Below are positions 1 to 6,386 of a stretch of 15,111 nt of DNA, one piece after another. The notes beneath the pieces were generated by a model. It saw nothing but the letters and a program-made list of their open reading frames with translations. It did no database searches and was not told the origin of the DNA. This DNA is from Candidatus Neomicrothrix sp. UBA2974 (GTDB lineage Bacteria > Actinomycetota > Acidimicrobiia > Acidimicrobiales > MedAcidi-G1). The DNA lies in NCBI GenBank assembly GCA_002348705.1, contig DEAU01000023.1:1-15111 (forward strand), given 5' to 3'. Numbering within the stretch: position 1 is the first letter of the stretch; every line of letters starts with the position of its first letter. Both the position numbers and the translations under genes were made by a program.

Positions 1-224
1 CCGAAGCGCCGGAGCATTTCCTCACCGAGCCATGCGACCCGGTGGGGACATCCGGTATTAGCCCGAGTTTCCTCGGGTTATTCCAGTCTTCGGGGCAGGT
101 TTCTCACGTGTTACTCACCCGTTCGCCACTCACTCATGTGACCCGAAGGTCGAGTGCGTTCGACTTGCATGTGTTAGGCCCGCCGCCAGCGTTCGTCCTG
201 AGCCAGGATCAAACTCTCCGTCGA
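1..224 (-). rRNA. rrs: 16S ribosomal RNA, 5' end (partial)
   Basis: This is the 5' end of the small-subunit rRNA gene, read on the minus strand and cut by the left edge of the window. The universal 8-27F primer region is present: the complement of 207-217 reads AGAGTTTGATC and is followed by CTGGCTCAGGACGAACGC. The conserved stretch GGTGAGTAACACGTGAG is complementary to about 104-120. Counting back seven bases from the AGAGTTTGATC motif, by analogy with E. coli numbering, puts the mature 5' end near 224. That end is inferred; the true processing site is not visible. The fragment looks actinobacterial, but assigning a class needs a database comparison. Confidence 0.97.
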
Positions 225-410
225 AATCTCAGGTCATCGCCGCCGAAGCGGTTCCAACCGTCGAATCAGTGGTGCGACAACCCCAAATAGGAGTTGCCGA
301 CGCGAGTTCGAGGCCGAGTGGGACACCAATCCCATCCGACCTGGCACAGGGCAATGGTGATCGGCTAAAGCCGGCCACCGCTGTCCGTTCAGTGCTATTG
401 AAATTGTTCA

Positions 411-453
411 GGGTCTGTCCAGCGACGACTCGCGATCGTCAGGTGGACAGCCC
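411..453 (-). ncRNA. Strong hairpin in the pre-16S leader
   Basis: A long imperfect inverted repeat lies in the leader RNA. GGG (411-413) pairs with CCC (451-453), CTGTCCA (415-421) pairs with TGGACAG (444-450), and GACGA (424-428) pairs with TCGTC (436-440) around a seven-base loop. One bulged base (414) and a small internal loop interrupt the stem. No T-run follows on the minus strand, so it is unlikely to be an intrinsic terminator. It could be a leader-processing or antitermination structure, which is inference. Confidence 0.55.
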
Positions 454-496
454 GCACTGGCTTTTTCGTCCTCTATCCCGTTTTCAAGGAGCACCT

Positions 497-513
497 GAAG
501 GCCGCTGGCCTCC
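497..513 (-). ncRNA. Small GC-rich hairpin in the pre-16S leader
   Basis: The minus strand reads GGAGGCCAGCGGCCTTC, which folds into a seven-pair stem (one G-T pair) around a three-base loop. It lies between the candidate promoter and the larger hairpin. There is no downstream T-run, and its role is unknown. Confidence 0.35.
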
Positions 514-616
514 GGGCACACGCTGTACGACCGGATATGACCCGGCCGACGGCGGTGGTGCCCTCAACCCGCGACAGCGATTCGATCCGAACAGACCTGC
601 CGCTGGGCGGGCGCTC

Positions 617-645
617 ACGCTATGGCAACTGGAATAGCCGGTCAA
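617..645 (-). promoter_or_regulatory. Candidate rRNA operon promoter
   Basis: On the minus strand TTGACC (complement of 640-645) is followed by a 17-base spacer and TAGCGT (complement of 617-622). This fits the housekeeping sigma-factor pattern of TTGACA, 17 bases and TANNNT. Transcription would start near 610. The bases just after the -10 (GAGCGCC) are GC-rich, as in many stable-RNA promoters. It is the best promoter I can find between tyrS and the 16S gene; additional tandem promoters cannot be excluded. Confidence 0.6.
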
Positions 646-768
646 GACCGACCCCGGTTCCGGTGAGCAGACTGACGATATCCATCATGACAACCCGCCC
701 CAACCCGCGTAGCCGCAAATTTCGCAAACCGGCGAGTGAAAAGTGGCGTCTTGCCGATCGGAACTCGG

Positions 769-2055
769 TTAGCCAAATACCAGAAGGTGGCGACTCCGCT
801 TGCCCTTCTGCAGCAGAACAAACCGGTCTGCGACGACTGAGTCATCAGGTAAAGCCGTCACATTTTCACCAACCCGGACACCGTTCACCCGGACTCCCCC
901 ACTGGCCACCGTTCGGCGCGCGTCACCCCGCGACGAACAGAGTTCAGACAACACCAAGACGTCAATAAGCGACTCCACCCCGCTCACGTCGACTATCGAC
1001 ACGATGGTTTCTGGAACGACTCCTCGGAGAGCCTCGAGAACTTCAGCGGTGGGGATCTCGTCACCGAACAAACCGCTAGCCGCTAGGCGCGCCCGCTGGG
1101 TGGCTTCATCTCCGTGGACCAACGAACAGACCTCGTCGGCAAGGCGCTGCTGAGCGATACGGCGTTCCGGCGCCACAATGTGGTCAGCCATCACCTCGGC
1201 CACCTCCTCAACGGGCACAAGCGTCAACTGCAGCAAAAATCTCTCGACATCCCGATCGTCGACATTCAGAAAATACTGGTGGAGCTCGTAGGGAAGGGTT
1301 CGCCTTGCGTCCAGCCAAACTGCCCCATCGGTCGTCTTGCCAAACTTGGCGCCATCGGCCCGAGTTACCAGCGGCACCGTCAGACCATGGGCTGTAGCTG
1401 CCGACCTGCGTCGGATCAGGTCTATGCCGGCAGTGATGTTTCCCCACTGGTCCGAGCCACCAACCTGCATCTCGCACCCAAGGCGGGCATGCAGTTCGAA
1501 AAAGTCGTTGGCCTGGAGAAGCATGTAGCTGAACTCTGTGAAGGAGATGCCCTGATCGCCTGCCAAGCGCGATCGGATTGACTCCTTCCCGAGCATCGTG
1601 CCGACGGTGACGTGCTTGCCCACGTCACGCAGAAAATCAAGCACCTCAACCCCTTCGGTCCATTCCCGGTTGTCGACAAGTACAGCCTGCTCGTCACCCG
1701 GTCGAAGGCCACCGTCGAAACGAAGGAAAGCCCGCAACTGTGCAGCCACTGCATCCACATTGAGGGTCAGCGTGGACCCATCTAGGAGGTTTCGCTCATC
1801 GGAGCGTCCACTCGGGTCGCCTACCATCCCCGTAGCGCCGCCAGCTAAAGCGACTGCTCTGTGACCCGCGTCCTGAAATCGTCGAAGTAGGAGCAATGGA
1901 ACGAGATGGCCGATGTGGAGACTGTCTGCTGTTGGGTCAAAGCCGCAGTAGACAGTGATTGGTCCCTCCTCCAAGCGTGAGCGGAGGGCATCCTGGTCGG
2001 TGCTGTCCTGAACTAAGCCACGGGCCATCAGGTCGTCAAGGATCTCTGCGCTCAC
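769..2055 (-). CDS. tyrS: Tyrosyl-tRNA synthetase
   Basis: This class I aminoacyl-tRNA synthetase activates tyrosine with ATP and charges tRNA-Tyr in the cytoplasm. With the GTG start chosen here the protein has 428 residues, normal for bacterial TyrRS. Visible landmarks are the HIGH signature (HIGH, 47-50, in DSLHIGH), the tyrosine-pocket segments YMLLQANDF (177-185) and QVGGSDQWGNI (197-207), and the second ATP signature in its usual TyrRS form KFGKT (237-241). An S4-type RNA-binding domain sits at about 362-425. A longer frame opens to 2172, but it would overlap the start of the divergent PBP gene and add 39 residues unlike TyrRS. The GTG at 2053-2055 lacks a Shine-Dalgarno sequence; TACTGT (complement of 2061-2066) lies five bases upstream, so the mRNA may be leaderless. 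Transcription heads toward the 16S gene. Confidence 0.95.
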   Translation of the reverse strand: MSAEILDDLMARGLVQDSTDQDALRSRLEEGPITVYCGFDPTADSLHIGHLVPLLLLRRFQDAGHRAVALAGGATGMVGDPSGRSDERNLLDGSTLTLNVDAVAAQLRAFLRFDGGLRPGDEQAVLVDNREWTEGVEVLDFLRDVGKHVTVGTMLGKESIRSRLAGDQGISFTEFSYMLLQANDFFELHARLGCEMQVGGSDQWGNITAGIDLIRRRSAATAHGLTVPLVTRADGAKFGKTTDGAVWLDARRTLPYELHQYFLNVDDRDVERFLLQLTLVPVEEVAEVMADHIVAPERRIAQQRLADEVCSLVHGDEATQRARLAASGLFGDEIPTAEVLEALRGVVPETIVSIVDVSGVESLIDVLVLSELCSSRGDARRTVASGGVRVNGVRVGENVTALPDDSVVADRFVLLQKGKRSRHLLVFG

Positions 2056-2120
2056 ACCTAACAGTATGGAGCCTCGGACAGGTCGGCTGACGCCCCACCG
2101 GGGTAACCCCGAGCCAAACT
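2056..2120. promoter_or_regulatory. Divergent tyrS / PBP promoter region
   Basis: These 65 bases separate the divergent tyrS and PBP starts and must hold promoters for both. On the minus strand a TANNNT-type -10 (TACTGT, complement of 2061-2066) sits immediately before tyrS, without a convincing -35. A perfect 13-base palindrome-like repeat, CGGGGTAACCCCG, covers 2099-2111; it could be a binding site or chance. I could not identify a clear promoter or ribosome-binding site for the PBP gene. Confidence 0.45.
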
Positions 2121-4829
2121 GTGAGAGTGGGATACCTGTATCGCCTCCGCTTCCTTTGTGTCTTAGTGACACTGACCGCCTTCGCCACCTCCTGTTACCG
2201 GTATGAGGCCCGCGAATTCGAGATCACTATCCCCGAGCAGGCCGAATCTTCGGCGGTCGTCGATCGCTACGGTCGCCCGATCACGACGCTGGTAGCCCCC
2301 GAAAATCGCACGAGTGCTCGCACCCTCAACGAAATCCCCGAGTTAGTCCAAAACGCTGTCATAGCTATCGAGGACGAGCGCTTCCACGTCCACGACGGCA
2401 TGGACCTCAAGGCCATCGTGCGAGCAGCGCGCAGCAATCTCGAAACAGGCGGTATCAGCCAAGGTGGATCCACCATCACCCAGCAGTACGTGAAGCTCGC
2501 CATCATCAGGAATTCAGAGCAAACGGCTAGTCGAAAACTCGAAGAGTTGTGGTATGCGACACGGTTGGAAGACCGATATAGCAAGGAGTTCATCCTCCTC
2601 CAATACCTGAACACCGTGTACTTCGGCCATGGCGCCTATGGAGTCAAGGCAGCTGCCCAGACGTACTTCAACAAGGACATCTCCCAAGTAAACCTTTCGG
2701 AGGCGGCATTGCTGGCCGGGATTATCCAACTCCCCGGTCGATACAACCCATTCGTCAACTACTCCAAGAGCCTCCGCCGCAGCCACCAAGTACTCGATCG
2801 AATGCTGGCCAACGACTACATCACTGTTGAGCAGCGCGACGCGGCCTTAGTCAACCCACCTCAGCTCGAGGAGTACACAAACCGCCTTGAGACCCGCTAC
2901 CCAGCCGGGCACTTCGTTGAGGAAGTAAGGCGCTGGTTCCTCGACAACCCGGCCTTCGGTGCCAGCAGAGGCGTCCGAGAGCGGCTGCTCTTCGAGGGTG
3001 GACTCCGCATCGAAACCACGATTGACCTCGACCTTCAGGCAGCGGCCGAACAGGCCGTCGAGACGCATATGCCAGCCGGACGCGGACACCCCGATGCAGC
3101 AGTGGTTGTCCTGGAGACAGGGACGGGGAAAGTGCTGTCCATGGTGGGAGGTCGCGACTTCTTCGCCGATGACGAAGACGCCAAAGTGAACCTTGCTATT
3201 GGCGCCGGACGGCAAGTCGGGTCATCAATGAAATCCGTCGCCCTCGCGGCAGCCTTCGAAGCTGGCTGGCGCATGACCGCCACCTACACCGCACCCAACG
3301 TCTTGGAGTTCGAAATCCCCGGAGCCGACGAAGAAAACCGCGTATGGCGAGTCACCGGCGGGGTCAACGGCCACGACGCCACCGAGGCACGTTTCGAGCA
3401 TGGCCTCCAGGCTCTCCTCCAATTTTGGCTTCGAGAGGAACACACTGACGTCCCCGATGCACACACCGAGACAATAAGAGTGGAGAAGGAACGCAACGGC
3501 GAGACCGAGGTGACCTATCAGGAAGTGGACCTGTCTCAGTGGGTGGCAAATCGACGCTGGGATTATGACCGTGAACGCCTTTTTGCCGACCGAGTCGAAC
3601 AGTTGGAGGCCATCCCCACGTGGTCGTGGGAGCCACCTGACGGTCGAGAGTTGCTCCCACCGCCTGATGCCGAGGAAGTAACCCTCATTCGGGCTACACG
3701 AAGTTCACTCAACACCGTCTTCGCCCAGTTGAGCATGGAGTTAGGCGCACAGAGGACAGTCAACATGGCCCGACGCCTAGGGATCCGCTCACCGATTCAG
3801 CCGGTCAACTCAAATGTTTTGGGAACTTCGAACGCAACCATGCTCGACATGGCATCGGCCTACCACACGCTCGCCAACCGGGGAGTAGCTATCGCCCCGA
3901 GCTATGTGTCAAAGGTGACACGAGCCGACGGCACCACTCTCTGGTCATGGACTCGGACTCAGTCCCGGGCACTGGATGCTCGAATCGCTGACAGGATGAC
4001 CTGGATTCTGGAGGGAACGATCGAGCAGGGAACCGGCTGGCGAGCCCAACTAGAGGGCCGGCCAGCAGCTGGCAAGACTGGCACTACGCAGAACTACGCA
4101 GATGCCGTGTTCGCCGGATACACCCCTCAGATGACCACGGCTGTGTGGGTCGGCTTCCCCGAGGCTCAGATACCGATGATCCCCCCAACGACTGAAAGGA
4201 AGGTGTACGGGGGCACGTACCCAGCAATGATCTGGAAGGACGTGATGGAAGCTGCCCACGAAGGAATGACCGTGGAGCATTTCGCCGGCCTACCGAGTGA
4301 ACTCCCGGCGGTCATCACCCCCATCCCTGCGAGCCCTGTCGCTCCGGCCGTTACTGAGGCTGTCGAAGTCGATGAAGTCGGCCAGGAGATCATTCTGTCG
4401 CCCGGCACAGTGGCCACACCAGAGGTGGTCGGACTCACACTTGCCAACGCCCGCGAACTGCTCGCCGAATCTGACCATGGCGTTTGGATCGCCGAAGTCC
4501 GTGAGGTCGAGGCCTTGGGGACCGAGCCGGGAACCATCCTCCATCAGGATCCGGGCATAGGCACGACAATCGATACTGGCGGAGCCCTAGTCGTCGACGT
4601 AGCCATTGAGCCGACGGAAGTCGAACCTGTGGACACCCCGGACGTTACGTGGCGTCTCTTGCTTGAGGCCCGGCCGATGCTAGAAGCTCTTGGCCTCGGC
4701 TACTCGGTAACAGTGGTGGCTGACCCCGACCAGCCCAACTGGGAGCCAAACCTAATCTGGAAGCAGGAACCACCACCAAACGCCGTTGTGGTGCCCGGCA
4801 CAGTCGTCGAACTTTGGGTGACGCCATGA
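2121..4829 (+). CDS. Class A penicillin-binding protein with two PASTA domains
   Basis: This is a bifunctional peptidoglycan synthase: it polymerises lipid II and crosslinks stem peptides outside the membrane. The 902 residues run as follows. Residues 1-25 are an N-terminal hydrophobic export segment. The GT51 glycosyltransferase shows E84 in EDERFHVHDG, GGSTITQQ (115-122), RKLEE (138-142) and LLQYLN (159-164). The transpeptidase has active-site S368 in SSMK, the SLN triad at 529-531 and KTG at 652-654. Two PASTA repeats follow, at about 765-829 and 838-902. Two points are odd. The hydrophobic segment is short and ends in ATSC (Cys25), like a lipobox. About 160 residues separate SxxK from SxN, with a charged insert at roughly 418-515. 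The GTG start has no evident ribosome-binding site; GTG at 2127 is an alternative. Its stop overlaps the next gene in an ATGA. This resembles PonA-type PBPs of actinobacteria. Confidence 0.93.
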   Translation: MRVGYLYRLRFLCVLVTLTAFATSCYRYEAREFEITIPEQAESSAVVDRYGRPITTLVAPENRTSARTLNEIPELVQNAVIAIEDERFHVHDGMDLKAIVRAARSNLETGGISQGGSTITQQYVKLAIIRNSEQTASRKLEELWYATRLEDRYSKEFILLQYLNTVYFGHGAYGVKAAAQTYFNKDISQVNLSEAALLAGIIQLPGRYNPFVNYSKSLRRSHQVLDRMLANDYITVEQRDAALVNPPQLEEYTNRLETRYPAGHFVEEVRRWFLDNPAFGASRGVRERLLFEGGLRIETTIDLDLQAAAEQAVETHMPAGRGHPDAAVVVLETGTGKVLSMVGGRDFFADDEDAKVNLAIGAGRQVGSSMKSVALAAAFEAGWRMTATYTAPNVLEFEIPGADEENRVWRVTGGVNGHDATEARFEHGLQALLQFWLREEHTDVPDAHTETIRVEKERNGETEVTYQEVDLSQWVANRRWDYDRERLFADRVEQLEAIPTWSWEPPDGRELLPPPDAEEVTLIRATRSSLNTVFAQLSMELGAQRTVNMARRLGIRSPIQPVNSNVLGTSNATMLDMASAYHTLANRGVAIAPSYVSKVTRADGTTLWSWTRTQSRALDARIADRMTWILEGTIEQGTGWRAQLEGRPAAGKTGTTQNYADAVFAGYTPQMTTAVWVGFPEAQIPMIPPTTERKVYGGTYPAMIWKDVMEAAHEGMTVEHFAGLPSELPAVITPIPASPVAPAVTEAVEVDEVGQEIILSPGTVATPEVVGLTLANARELLAESDHGVWIAEVREVEALGTEPGTILHQDPGIGTTIDTGGALVVDVAIEPTEVEPVDTPDVTWRLLLEARPMLEALGLGYSVTVVADPDQPNWEPNLIWKQEPPPNAVVVPGTVVELWVTP

Positions 4830-5338
4830 GAAAAGGCCTCAACGCCACTGCTCTCCGAGCATTCCTCGTGTTGCTGGTGCTCGCCATGGGTGTCCTATGG
4901 ATCTACGCATTCTTCCTCGCCCCATCCGGCAACCCTGATCGTCTTCAAGACCGCGCCTGGTCGACGGCCGCCGAGATCCAGTGCGCCGAGGCCCTCGCCA
5001 GGATCTCCCTCCTGCCTACCGCGGCCAGTGCCTCGGACCCCGCCGATCGGGCTGAAGATTTGGACGCAGCCACGGCAATAGTCCGCTCACTGGTCGATGA
5101 TCTAACCGCACTCTCCGGAGGCACGAATGAAGATAAGGAAATCATCGCTCAGTGGCTAGCCGACTGGGGTGTTTATTTGGCCGACCGTCAGGCTCACGCG
5201 AAGCGCCTCCGCGATGAAGGCGACGTCAAACCCCTGCTCACCGCCCTACCCAGCGGGGCGGGCAGCGTTCTGGAGCGGATGAACGGCTTCGCCCGGGTCA
5301 ACGATATGGAATCGTGCCTTGACCCGGGCGACATGTAG
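4826..5338 (+). CDS. Small single-pass membrane protein of unknown function
   Basis: I do not recognise this 170-residue protein. One strongly hydrophobic segment (about residues 10-33, including FLVLLVLAMGVLWIYAFFLA) follows a basic N-terminus, so it is probably a membrane anchor with the rest outside the cell. The remainder is acidic, mostly helical-looking and alanine-rich, with only two cysteines, in EIQCAEAL and MESCLDP. The ATG at 4826 overlaps the PBP stop as ATGA, so the gene is probably translationally coupled to it. A TTG four codons upstream is also possible but would overlap more. The neighbour suggests a role at the cell envelope, perhaps as a PBP partner; this is inferred only from position. 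The last codons coincide with a strong inverted repeat (5289-5331). Confidence 0.8.
   Translation: MRKGLNATALRAFLVLLVLAMGVLWIYAFFLAPSGNPDRLQDRAWSTAAEIQCAEALARISLLPTAASASDPADRAEDLDAATAIVRSLVDDLTALSGGTNEDKEIIAQWLADWGVYLADRQAHAKRLRDEGDVKPLLTALPSGAGSVLERMNGFARVNDMESCLDPGDM
5289..5331. terminator. 13-bp inverted repeat at a convergent gene junction, likely terminator
   Basis: TCGCCCGGGTCAA (5289-5301) and TTGACCCGGGCGA (5319-5331) are perfect inverse complements over 13 bases. Inside the 17-base loop, CGAT (5302-5305) can also pair with ATCG (5311-5314), extending the helix. The element lies inside the last codons of the small membrane protein gene, seven bases before its stop codon ends, and 32 bases beyond the stop of the convergent Nudix gene. 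No T-run follows on either side, so it would be a U-less hairpin terminator of the kind proposed for actinobacteria. Acting on the minus-strand arg transcript is the simplest use, since it lies in that transcript's 3' end. Confidence 0.6.
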
Positions 5339-5352
5339 GCGTTCCTCCTACA
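5334..5352. repeat. Short inverted repeat at the convergent junction
   Basis: TGTAGG (5334-5339) and CCTACA (5347-5352) can form a six-pair stem with a seven-base loop. It covers the TAG stop of the small membrane protein gene and most of the gap to the Nudix stop. It is weak alone, and may add to the stronger repeat just to its left or be chance. Confidence 0.3.
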
Positions 5353-5362
5353 CCGGTCTGAT

Positions 5363-5980
5363 TCAGGCTTGGCGCAGCACCTGAGATAGACGGAACAGGC
5401 TGTGCTCAGCCAAACGAATCAGCCCCTCGTCGGCTCCCAAGGCAGGGAGACCGCCCAAACTCACCCACCGCAAGGCCTCAGATTCGTGGTTACCAACCGG
5501 CCTAGAACCCGGCGGAGCAACGACCAGAAACCTCACGTCGTGGTGCTCGTGGACGTCCTCAGTGGGTGGATCCACGAGGTGAACTTCAAGATCCACTGCA
5601 GGCTCCACGACCCGTAATCCCTTGATGCCCGTTTCTTCTATCGCCTCTCGCAATGCCACTCGAGCCAAGTCGTTGTCACCATCAGCATGGCCACCGGGCT
5701 GGAGCCAGCGCCGGAGTTTGGTGTGAAAAAGGACCAAAATCCGTCCGTTCGATGGGTCCACCACCAGCGCTGAACCCGTCAAATGCCCCGGCCGGCAGTT
5801 CCGGTCGAGGGGACCCGGAATAGAACCCCAGTTGTTATCTAGGAGCCCAAGAATGCGATCGCGATCAGGGCCAGATGGTCCAGCCTCCACGAACGGTCTT
5901 GGACCTTCGGACGAACGGTCCACTACCTCGGCCCAGCCTGAGCCGATGGCCTCAAGGTCAACCAGCGAGATCTCCGTCAC
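5363..5980 (-). CDS. Nudix hydrolase family protein
   Basis: This 205-residue protein belongs to the Nudix superfamily, which cleaves nucleoside diphosphates linked to another group; the substrate cannot be read from the sequence. The Nudix box lies at 97-119, with G97 at its start and REAIEETGI at 111-119 supplying the metal-binding glutamates. The first glutamate of the consensus (GX5E) is asparagine here (N103, in GGHADGDND). That position is variable in Nudix proteins with a GGHADGD-type box, so activity is still expected. About 65 residues precede the catalytic fold. The GTG start overlaps the thioesterase stop as GTGA, so it is probably co-translated as the last gene of the arg transcript. 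It could be a housecleaning enzyme. Confidence 0.88.
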   Translation of the reverse strand: MTEISLVDLEAIGSGWAEVVDRSSEGPRPFVEAGPSGPDRDRILGLLDNNWGSIPGPLDRNCRPGHLTGSALVVDPSNGRILVLFHTKLRRWLQPGGHADGDNDLARVALREAIEETGIKGLRVVEPAVDLEVHLVDPPTEDVHEHHDVRFLVVAPPGSRPVGNHESEALRWVSLGGLPALGADEGLIRLAEHSLFRLSQVLRQA

Positions 5981-6360
5981 CCACTCAAGTGGGCCCGAAT
6001 GGCCGGTGGCGGCGGGATCGGGGCATGGTCGCCCACGCTCACGCCGACGTAATAGACGGTGGCCGTCAGGACCAGTCGTTCTCCAACAAGGGCTTCAAAA
6101 GCCACATCAAACGAGGTGGTTCCCCACCGGACGACCTCGGCAGTGACAGTCAGGATCTCGCCGAGGCCTGCCGGACCATGCCACGTCAGATCTGCCCGCC
6201 GAAGCATGATCTCCCATCCGGTCTCCTCAAAGTCACCATCAAGAGAGCGGAGCCAGGTGTCGGACACGTCGTCGAGGTATGCAAGGTAGTGAGCGTTAAA
6301 GACCACTCCTTGGGCGTCAACCTCTCCATAGCGGATTCGGATGTCTTGGCTATATGGCAT
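5977..6360 (-). CDS. Hotdog-fold acyl-CoA thioesterase (4HBT / YbgC-like)
   Basis: The 127-residue length and sequence match the single-domain hotdog thioesterases, which hydrolyse acyl-CoA thioesters. The N-terminal signature RIRYGEVDAQGVVFNAHY (8-25) is the 4-hydroxybenzoyl-CoA thioesterase/YbgC pattern. D15 sits at the usual catalytic acid position and is followed by the helix containing YLAYLDD. The start is ATG at 6358-6360, with AGGAG about nine bases upstream on the minus strand. Only 26 bases separate it from argH, and its stop overlaps the Nudix gene, so it is probably transcribed with the arg operon. It has no known step in arginine synthesis. The acyl substrate is unknown; a role with short-chain or aromatic acyl-CoAs is possible from the family alone. 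Confidence 0.88.
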   Translation of the reverse strand: MPYSQDIRIRYGEVDAQGVVFNAHYLAYLDDVSDTWLRSLDGDFEETGWEIMLRRADLTWHGPAGLGEILTVTAEVVRWGTTSFDVAFEALVGERLVLTATVYYVGVSVGDHAPIPPPPAIRAHLSG

Positions 6361-6386
6361 TGGCGACGTCTCCTGCTAAGGCCCGA

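Larger units (their letters stand above)
225..768 (-). other. tyrS-rrs intergenic region: rRNA promoter and leader
   Basis: This 544-base stretch between the tyrS stop and the 16S gene has no convincing protein gene. On the minus strand it holds a promoter candidate at 617-645, then roughly 385 bases of pre-16S leader with hairpins at 411-453 and 497-513. A short element at 395-409 reads GAACAATTTCAATAG on the minus strand; it resembles the AACAATTT part of bacterial rRNA boxA antitermination sequences, but the upstream half of boxA matches poorly. I see no hairpin followed by a T-run after tyrS, so tyrS transcripts may read into the rRNA leader. Frames open across the region on the plus strand lack any recognisable protein features. 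Confidence 0.7.

Noticed and set aside
362..373. CGGCTAAAGCCG inverted repeat as a terminator
   Set aside because: The stem is only four to five pairs, has no T-run and lies inside the rRNA leader, where termination would be harmful.
269..968. Two overlapping plus-strand frames (122 and 143 codons) in the rRNA leader and tyrS end
   Set aside because: They overlap the rRNA promoter and leader or the tyrS coding region, are rich in Arg, Pro and Ser, and show no protein features.
2056..2172. Longer N-terminus for TyrRS starting at 2172
   Set aside because: It would overlap the PBP start by 52 bases and add residues unlike any TyrRS; the GTG at 2053-2055 gives the normal length.
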